A stretch of DNA of 64,000 bases from NCBI GenBank assembly GCA_004570955.1, contig SPPL01000001.1:310001-374000 (forward strand), in the 5' to 3' direction. The position numbers were made by a program, and so were the translations under genes. Shown here piece by piece: positions 58,762-64,000 of this stretch (positions are counted from its first letter, which is position 1; the number at the start of each line of letters is the position of its first letter). The DNA comes from Jeotgalicoccus nanhaiensis (GTDB lineage Bacteria > Bacillota > Bacilli > Staphylococcales > Salinicoccaceae). The notes below the pieces were generated by a model that was given only the letters and a program-made list of their open reading frames with translations, was not told where the DNA came from and ran no database searches.

Positions 58762-61590
58762 CTAATGGTTTCTGTTTAACCACTTCTTAAGATGATGTCC
58801 CGTGTGGCTGTTTTCATTGGCAATTACATCTTCTACTGTACCACTGACGACGATGTTTCCGCCACCCTCGCCGCCTTCCGGCCCGAGATCAATTATATGA
58901 TCTGCAACCTTGATGACATCGAGATTATGTTCGATAATGACCACGGTATCCCCCTGGTCAACGAGACGCTGAATGACGCCGATTAAGTTTTTAATATCTT
59001 CCGAATGCAGGCCGGTTGTCGGTTCATCAAGTATATAAAGCGTTTTGCCGTTAGAACGTCTGTGCAGCTCGCTCGCAAGTTTAACACGCTGCGCTTCCCC
59101 GCCTGACAAGGTTGTTGCCGGCTGGCCGAGACGCACATAACCGAGTCCCACATCGACGAGTGTTTTGATTTTACGTTTAATTTTAGGCAGATTTTCAAAG
59201 AAATAGTATCCTTCTTCTACTGTCATTTTTAACACATCTGCTATGCTTTTGTCTTTATATTTTACTTCCAGAGTCTCTCTGTTGTAACGTTTTCCGTGAC
59301 ATACCTCACACGGCACAAAAACATCCGGAAGAAAATGCATTTCTATACGCAGTATGCCGTCGCCTCTGCACGCCTCACAGCGGCCGCCTTTAACGTTGAA
59401 GCTGAAGCGCCCTTTCTGGTAGCCCCGGACTTTCGCTTCATTAGTCTGAGCAAAGACATCTCTTATATCATCAAAAACACCTGTATACGTTGCAGGGTTA
59501 CTGCGCGGTGTCCGGCCGATCGGCGACTGATCGATATCGATAATTTTATCGATATGCTCAATACCTTCGACTTTGTCATGCTCACCCGGTACTTCTTTCG
59601 TTTTATACAGCTGATGATGAAGACTCTTATACAGAATTTCATTAATCAGTGTACTCTTGCCCGAACCTGAAACACCTGTAACGAGATTCAGCACACCAAG
59701 AGGAATATTAACATCGATATTTTTCAGATTGTTTTCACGTGCGCCTTTAATCTTGAACACTTTTTTCTTATCCGGTTTACGGTAGTTTTCCGGCAGGGCA
59801 ATTTCTCTCTTACCGCTTAAATACTGTCCCGTTAAGGAATTATCGTCCGCCATTACTTCCTTTGGCGTACCGTAAGACACCACTTCTCCGCCGTGTTCTC
59901 CTGCGCCCGGTCCGATATCGATTAAGTAATCACTCGCAAGCATTGTATCTTCATCGTGTTCAACAACTATCAGAGTGTTGCCGAGTTCTCTCATATCTTT
60001 CAGCGTATTGATTAAACGCTCATTGTCGCGCTGGTGCAGTCCGATTGACGGCTCATCCAGAATATAGAGCACACCGCTGAGGCGCGAACCGATTTGTGTT
60101 GCCAGACGGATCCGCTGCGCTTCTCCCCCGGACAGCGTACCGCTTTTTCTGTTTAATGTTAAATAATCGAGACCGACGTTTCTTAAAAATGACAGTCTGC
60201 TGTCTATTTCTTTTAAAATCGGCTCAGCAATCTCTTCGTTCTGAGCGGATAAAGAGATATGATCGAAAAAGTCGATGCCATCCTTAACTGAACGCTCAAC
60301 AACCTGTCCGATATGCGCACCATCCACTTTAACCGCAAGTGCTTCATCGTTTAGACGGTAGCCGTCGCAGCGTTTGCATTCGATTTCCCTCATATACTGG
60401 CTCATAACATTTCTCGTATATTCAGAAGGACTTTCGTTATAGCGTCTTTCGATATTTTTCAGGACACCTTCAAATGCCATTTTCCGTTCGCGGACTACTC
60501 CATTATCCTGAGCAAATTTAAATTTAATTTCATCGCTGCCGCCGTTAAGAATAATATCTTTTTCTTTTTTACTTAAATCTTTAAACGGCACAGTCATGTC
60601 GATGCCGTAATACTCGCCTGCCTGAGTTAACAGCTGCGTGTAATATGTTGAACTGATCGGCTGCCATGTAGTAATTGCACCATCATTAAGTGAAAGATTA
60701 ACATCCGGCACAACGAGTGATTCATCGACCGACATCTTCATGCCAAGGCCGTCACACTCTACACAAGCGCCGTACGGTGCATTAAAAGAAAACAGCCGCG
60801 GTTCAAGTTCAGAAATCGTAAAGCCGCATTCCGGACATGAAAAGTTTTCCGAGAAGTGCAGATCTTCCCCATCTATAACGTTAATCGTTACATTGCCGCC
60901 GGACTTCTGAAGGGCAACCTGCAGCGAATCAGACAAACGGGATTCAATTCCTTCCCTGACTGCGAGCCGGTCTATAACTACGTCAATATCGTGTTTTTTA
61001 TTCTTACTTAGTTCAGGCACTTCTTCAATGTCATACATTTCACCATCGACAATGACACGTGCATAGCCTTCTTTGCTTAAATCAGTAATTAATTTTTTAT
61101 GCTGGCCTTTTTTGCCGCGCATTACCGGTGCGAACACCTGAATACGGGTCCGTTCCGGCAGCTGCATAATAATATCTGTCATTTCTTCAATAGTCTGGGA
61201 TGAAATTTCAATGTCGTGAATTGGACAGTACGGCGTTCCTGCACGTGCATACAAAAGGCGCAGATAGTCGTATATTTCCGTAATCGTTGATACTGTCGAC
61301 CGCGGGTTGTTGCTAGTTGTCTTCTGGTCAATCGATATTGCTGGCGACAGTCCCTCTATCGTATCGACGTCAGGTTTCGACATCTGTCCTAAAAACTGAC
61401 GTGCATATGAACTGAGCGACTCGACATAACGCCGCTGGCCTTCGGCATATATAGTATCGAAAGCAAGCGACGATTTACCCGAACCGGATAAGCCCGTCAT
61501 AACGACGAGCTGGTCTCTTGGAATATCTAAATCTATTCCTTTTAAATTATTCTCTCTCGCACCCCTAATGCTGATGAATGGATTTTTCAT
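58762..61590 (-). CDS. uvrA: UvrA, excinuclease ABC subunit A
   Basis: 942 aa from ATG 61590 (AGGGTGAG precedes it; a GTG three codons up overlaps that site). Two ABC modules: Walker [10 protein letters not shown] and GVSGSGKST, with two zinc fingers (CPECGFTIS... and CEACRGDG...[10 protein letters not shown]) and signature LSGGEAQR in each half. Damage-recognition ATPase of nucleotide excision repair; co-transcribed with uvrB. Confidence 0.97.
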   Translation of the reverse strand: MKNPFISIRGARENNLKGIDLDIPRDQLVVMTGLSGSGKSSLAFDTIYAEGQRRYVESLSSYARQFLGQMSKPDVDTIEGLSPAISIDQKTTSNNPRSTVSTITEIYDYLRLLYARAGTPYCPIHDIEISSQTIEEMTDIIMQLPERTRIQVFAPVMRGKKGQHKKLITDLSKEGYARVIVDGEMYDIEEVPELSKNKKHDIDVVIDRLAVREGIESRLSDSLQVALQKSGGNVTINVIDGEDLHFSENFSCPECGFTISELEPRLFSFNAPYGACVECDGLGMKMSVDESLVVPDVNLSLNDGAITTWQPISSTYYTQLLTQAGEYYGIDMTVPFKDLSKKEKDIILNGGSDEIKFKFAQDNGVVRERKMAFEGVLKNIERRYNESPSEYTRNVMSQYMREIECKRCDGYRLNDEALAVKVDGAHIGQVVERSVKDGIDFFDHISLSAQNEEIAEPILKEIDSRLSFLRNVGLDYLTLNRKSGTLSGGEAQRIRLATQIGSRLSGVLYILDEPSIGLHQRDNERLINTLKDMRELGNTLIVVEHDEDTMLASDYLIDIGPGAGEHGGEVVSYGTPKEVMADDNSLTGQYLSGKREIALPENYRKPDKKKVFKIKGARENNLKNIDVNIPLGVLNLVTGVSGSGKSTLINEILYKSLHHQLYKTKEVPGEHDKVEGIEHIDKIIDIDQSPIGRTPRSNPATYTGVFDDIRDVFAQTNEAKVRGYQKGRFSFNVKGGRCEACRGDGILRIEMHFLPDVFVPCEVCHGKRYNRETLEVKYKDKSIADVLKMTVEEGYYFFENLPKIKRKIKTLVDVGLGYVRLGQPATTLSGGEAQRVKLASELHRRSNGKTLYILDEPTTGLHSEDIKNLIGVIQRLVDQGDTVVIIEHNLDVIKVADHIIDLGPEGGEGGGNIVVSGTVEDVIANENSHTGHHLKKWLNRNH

Positions 61591-61595
61591 GTAAC

Positions 61596-63569
61596 TCACC
61601 CTTCTGCCTGAATCTCAAATATTGCATCTCTTAATTCAGAAGCTGTTTCAAAGTCCAAGTCTCTTGCAGCTTCCTTCATTTCTTTTTCCAGTTTCTCAAG
61701 CAATTTTTCGCGTTCTGATTTTGTCAGTTTCTTCGTAGCTGATTTTTTCTTCGTCTTGTCATCTTCTTTAATATCTATATGCGCACTGATGACGTCGCGG
61801 ATTTCTTTATTAATCGTCGTCGGTGTAATGTTATGTTTTTCATTAAATTCAATTTGTGTTTCGCGGCGTCTCGCCGTTTCATCGAGTGCATACTGCATCG
61901 AATCCGTAATTTTATCTGCGTACATAATAACGTGCCCGTTGCTGTTTCTCGCCGCACGTCCGATTGTCTGAATCAGCGAGCGTTCGGAACGGAGAAAACC
62001 TTCCTTATCTGCATCGAGAATCGTAACGAGCGAAACTTCCGGAATATCCAGACCTTCACGGAGCAGGTTAATCCCAACCAGCACATCATAAGTACCGATA
62101 CGGAGTTCACGGAGTATCTCAATACGCTCCAGCGTTTTAATTTCAGAATGCAGATATTGCACTTTAATACCTGCTTCTTTTAAATATGTCGTTAAATCTT
62201 CTGACATTTTCTTCGTCAGCGTAGTAATCAGAACGCGTTCATTTTTCTCTATTCTCCCGTGAATTTCTTCCATCAAGTCATCGATCTGATGTTCGGATGG
62301 TCTGACATCAATCGTCGGATCAAGCAGACCTGTCGGACGGATAATCTGTTCGACCATCTTTTTCGTATGTTCGATTTCATAGGGTCCCGGTGTGGCTGAG
62401 ACATAAAGCAGCTGTTCTGCTTTCTCCTCGAACTCTGAAAACATCAGCGGTCTGTTGTCGAGCGCGCTCGGCAATCTGAAACCGTGGTCAACAAGCACCT
62501 GTTTACGTGCTTTGTCTCCGTTATACATTCCCCTGATTTGCGGTACTGTAACATGGGATTCATCAATCATAATAAGAAAATCTTTAAAGTAGTCGATGAG
62601 TGTATACGGTGTTGAACCGAGTTCCCGGAGCGTTAAATGAACTGAATAGTTCTCGATACCGGAACAAAAGCCCATTTCACGCATCATTTCGAGATCGTAA
62701 TTAGTCCGCTGCTCTAAACGCTGCGCTTCAAGCAGTTTATCTTCGGCACGAAATTTTTTCAGCTGTTCTTCCAGCTCTTTTTCTATGCGTTCAATCGCGA
62801 CTTTCATTTTTTCATCGCGCGTAACGAAGTGGGATGCCGGGAAAATAGCAAAGTGCTCGCGTTCTGCGTAGACTTCGCCCGTTAAATAGTCTATTTCACG
62901 GATTCTGTCAATCTCATCACCAAAAAACTCAACGCGTATACACTGTTCATCGCGTGACGCCGGAAATACTTCTACTATATCTCCGCGCACTCTGAACGTT
63001 CCGCGTTTAAAGTCGATATCGTTGCGGGCATACTGAATGTCTACAAGTTTACGTAAAAACTGGTTGCGGTCGAGTTCCATTCCCGTCCGGATGCTGACAA
63101 CGAGATCGCGGTATTCTTCAGGATTACCGAGCCCGTAAATACAGCTGACTGAAGAAATAACAATAACGTCATCTCCTTCAAAGAGGGAACTTGTTGCGGA
63201 GTGGCGCAGTTTATCGATTTCGTCGTTGATCGATGCATCTTTTTCGATAAACGTATCCGTGCTCGGCACGTATGCTTCAGGCTGGAAATAGTCATAGTAA
63301 CTGACGAAATATTCCACCCTGTTATTCGGGAAAAATTCTTTAAATTCACTGTATAATTGTCCTGCCAGTGTTTTGTTATGTGCAATAATCAAAGTCGGCT
63401 TGCCGATTCTCTGAATGACCTGGCTCATCGTATATGTTTTACCGGTACCTGTCGCACCAAGCAGTGTCTGGTGTCTTTGTCCGGAATTGATTTGCTCTAC
63501 TAATTCTTCAATTGCTTGAGGCTGGTCACCAGCCGGCTCAAATTTAGAAACTAACTCAAAATCTGCCAT
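61596..63569 (-). CDS. uvrB: UvrB, excinuclease ABC subunit B
   Basis: 657 aa helicase-like protein. Walker A GATGTGKT at 38-45, beta-hairpin region near residues 90-115 ([13 protein letters not shown]), IMIDESHV, and motif [15 protein letters not shown]; a C-terminal UVR domain ends the protein. Loads onto damage after UvrA. Its stop lies inside the uvrA ribosome site. Ribosome site GTGGAGGCG. Confidence 0.97.
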   Translation of the reverse strand: MADFELVSKFEPAGDQPQAIEELVEQINSGQRHQTLLGATGTGKTYTMSQVIQRIGKPTLIIAHNKTLAGQLYSEFKEFFPNNRVEYFVSYYDYFQPEAYVPSTDTFIEKDASINDEIDKLRHSATSSLFEGDDVIVISSVSCIYGLGNPEEYRDLVVSIRTGMELDRNQFLRKLVDIQYARNDIDFKRGTFRVRGDIVEVFPASRDEQCIRVEFFGDEIDRIREIDYLTGEVYAEREHFAIFPASHFVTRDEKMKVAIERIEKELEEQLKKFRAEDKLLEAQRLEQRTNYDLEMMREMGFCSGIENYSVHLTLRELGSTPYTLIDYFKDFLIMIDESHVTVPQIRGMYNGDKARKQVLVDHGFRLPSALDNRPLMFSEFEEKAEQLLYVSATPGPYEIEHTKKMVEQIIRPTGLLDPTIDVRPSEHQIDDLMEEIHGRIEKNERVLITTLTKKMSEDLTTYLKEAGIKVQYLHSEIKTLERIEILRELRIGTYDVLVGINLLREGLDIPEVSLVTILDADKEGFLRSERSLIQTIGRAARNSNGHVIMYADKITDSMQYALDETARRRETQIEFNEKHNITPTTINKEIRDVISAHIDIKEDDKTKKKSATKKLTKSEREKLLEKLEKEMKEAARDLDFETASELRDAIFEIQAEG

Positions 63570-63646
63570 TGTTTCGCCTCCACTTATTAATCTATACTAT
63601 TTTAACAAAAATAGAGCAGAAATAACAAACATTTGTTCGGTCATTT

Positions 63647-63892
63647 CTACTCTTCATCTTCTCTATTAAAATTATCCAGCTCAAAAATCTCTACTATTAT
63701 ATACCCTACAAAAATCGATGCAGAATCTATGTAAATTACCCACTCGCTGGGGTAAAAACCTCTGTAAATCGATGTACCAAATAAAATAAAAGTCAGCATC
63801 ACTGCAACATATTTATTACGCGTAAGACGCGTAAACACTACAACAGTCGTTGCCGGGACGACCATTGCCATCATGTACCAGTACAAATCCAT
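63647..63892 (-). CDS. csbA: CsbA-family small membrane protein
   Basis: 81 aa from ATG 63892 (a second ATG at 63895). Three hydrophobic helices, TRLTRNKYVAVMLTFILFG and YRGFYPSEWVIYIDSAS as in CsbA. B. subtilis csbA is sigma-B dependent and also precedes uvrB. No sigma-B promoter is visible because the upstream gene abuts it. GGGAG ribosome site. Confidence 0.85.
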   Translation of the reverse strand: MDLYWYMMAMVVPATTVVVFTRLTRNKYVAVMLTFILFGTSIYRGFYPSEWVIYIDSASIFVGYIIVEIFELDNFNREDEE

Positions 63893-63896
63893 CATA

Positions 63897-64000
63897 CTAC
63901 TCCCGGTTCAGAATGGCATTCGTTATTTCAAACAGCTCATCTTTCGGAATAAAACGTTCCGACAGCATTTCTGTTAAAATATTTTCCAGAAAATCCTGGA
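63897..64000 (-). CDS. Unidentified gene, C-terminal end
   Basis: The - strand is open from the window edge to a TAG at 63899-63897. The last 33 residues include FLENILTEMLSERFIPKDEL and end NAILNRE. The stop is one base from the csbA start region, so it is probably in the same operon. Too short to identify. Confidence 0.6.
   Translation of the reverse strand, partial: QDFLENILTEMLSERFIPKDELFEITNAILNRE

Overview
The window is about 64 kb of chromosomal DNA from a low-to-moderate GC Firmicute of the Staphylococcaceae type. The evidence is gene order and content: an mnh (Mrp) antiporter operon, sufCDSUB, metNPQ under a SAM riboswitch, pgk-tpiA-gpmI-eno near secG-est-rnr-smpB-ssrA, clpP beside a TIGR01777 epimerase, rapZ-yvcK-whiA, trxB, hprK-lgt, and csbA-uvrB-uvrA. 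Gene blocks also match Bacillus subtilis (yuiB/ndh, yutDEF, yunDEF, yusEF-gcvH-yusI). The tmRNA tag, read as GKQNNFAVAA, is close to the staphylococcal one. A Jeotgalicoccus/Salinicoccus-like genus is my best guess, but that is inference. There is no phage, transposon, integrase or CRISPR array. Most of the window is conserved housekeeping DNA.

Layout. 1-3.2 kb: end of mnhB, then mnhCDEFG on the + strand. 3.5-10.5 kb (-): thioesterase, leucyl aminopeptidase, yuiB, NDH-2, three small Fe-S/redox genes, bioY under a BirA-like operator, and yutDEF. 10.5-15.4 kb (-): an NhaC-superfamily transporter under a lysine riboswitch, then yunDEF. 15.4-17.8 kb (+): FetAB-type ABC exporter and an EamA permease. 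17.9-20.4 kb (-): thioredoxin-like protein, a small haem-copper-oxidase-like membrane protein, a YfcC carrier. 20.6-25.8 kb (-): suf operon. 26.0-26.8 kb (-): two DUF4870 paralogues. 27.0-27.9 kb (+): ctaB. 28.0-33.4 kb (-): metQPN, yusEF, gcvH, yusI, aroD. 33.4-35.1 kb: a lipoprotein gene (+), ohr-like and csbD-like genes (-). 35.2-39.6 kb (-): ssrA, smpB, rnr, est, secG. 39.7-41.4 kb: a NERD-domain gene (+) and a 51-bp repeat array. 41.4-47.9 kb (-): lower glycolysis, a glutaredoxin, a split ThrE exporter. Then tRNA-Arg(CCG), clpP and an epimerase (+), and from 49.9 kb to the end a long - strand run: whiA-yvcK-rapZ, trxB, TPR/yvoF/lgt/hprK, a DUF4097 protein, uvrA-uvrB, csbA.

How it fits together. 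Several units carry readable control elements: lysine and SAM-I riboswitches with intrinsic terminators, a 17-bp dyad with a BirA-type core before bioY, a CtsR box over the clpP -35 region, a sigma-B-type promoter before the csbD-like gene, and a good sigma-A promoter for ssrA. Many of the convergent or operon ends carry clear hairpin-plus-T terminators.

The least explained sequence is three tandem-repeat arrays. Two have a 41-bp period and one has a 51-bp period. Each lies between two convergent genes, and two of them encode recurrent stem-loops. The 51-bp array of about 12 units adjoins a NERD-domain gene placed between the glycolytic genes and secG. The glycolytic cluster also lacks cggR-gapA in front of pgk, where relatives have it. 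I found no clear previously undescribed multi-gene system; the convergent-gap arrays are the best candidate for something unexplained.
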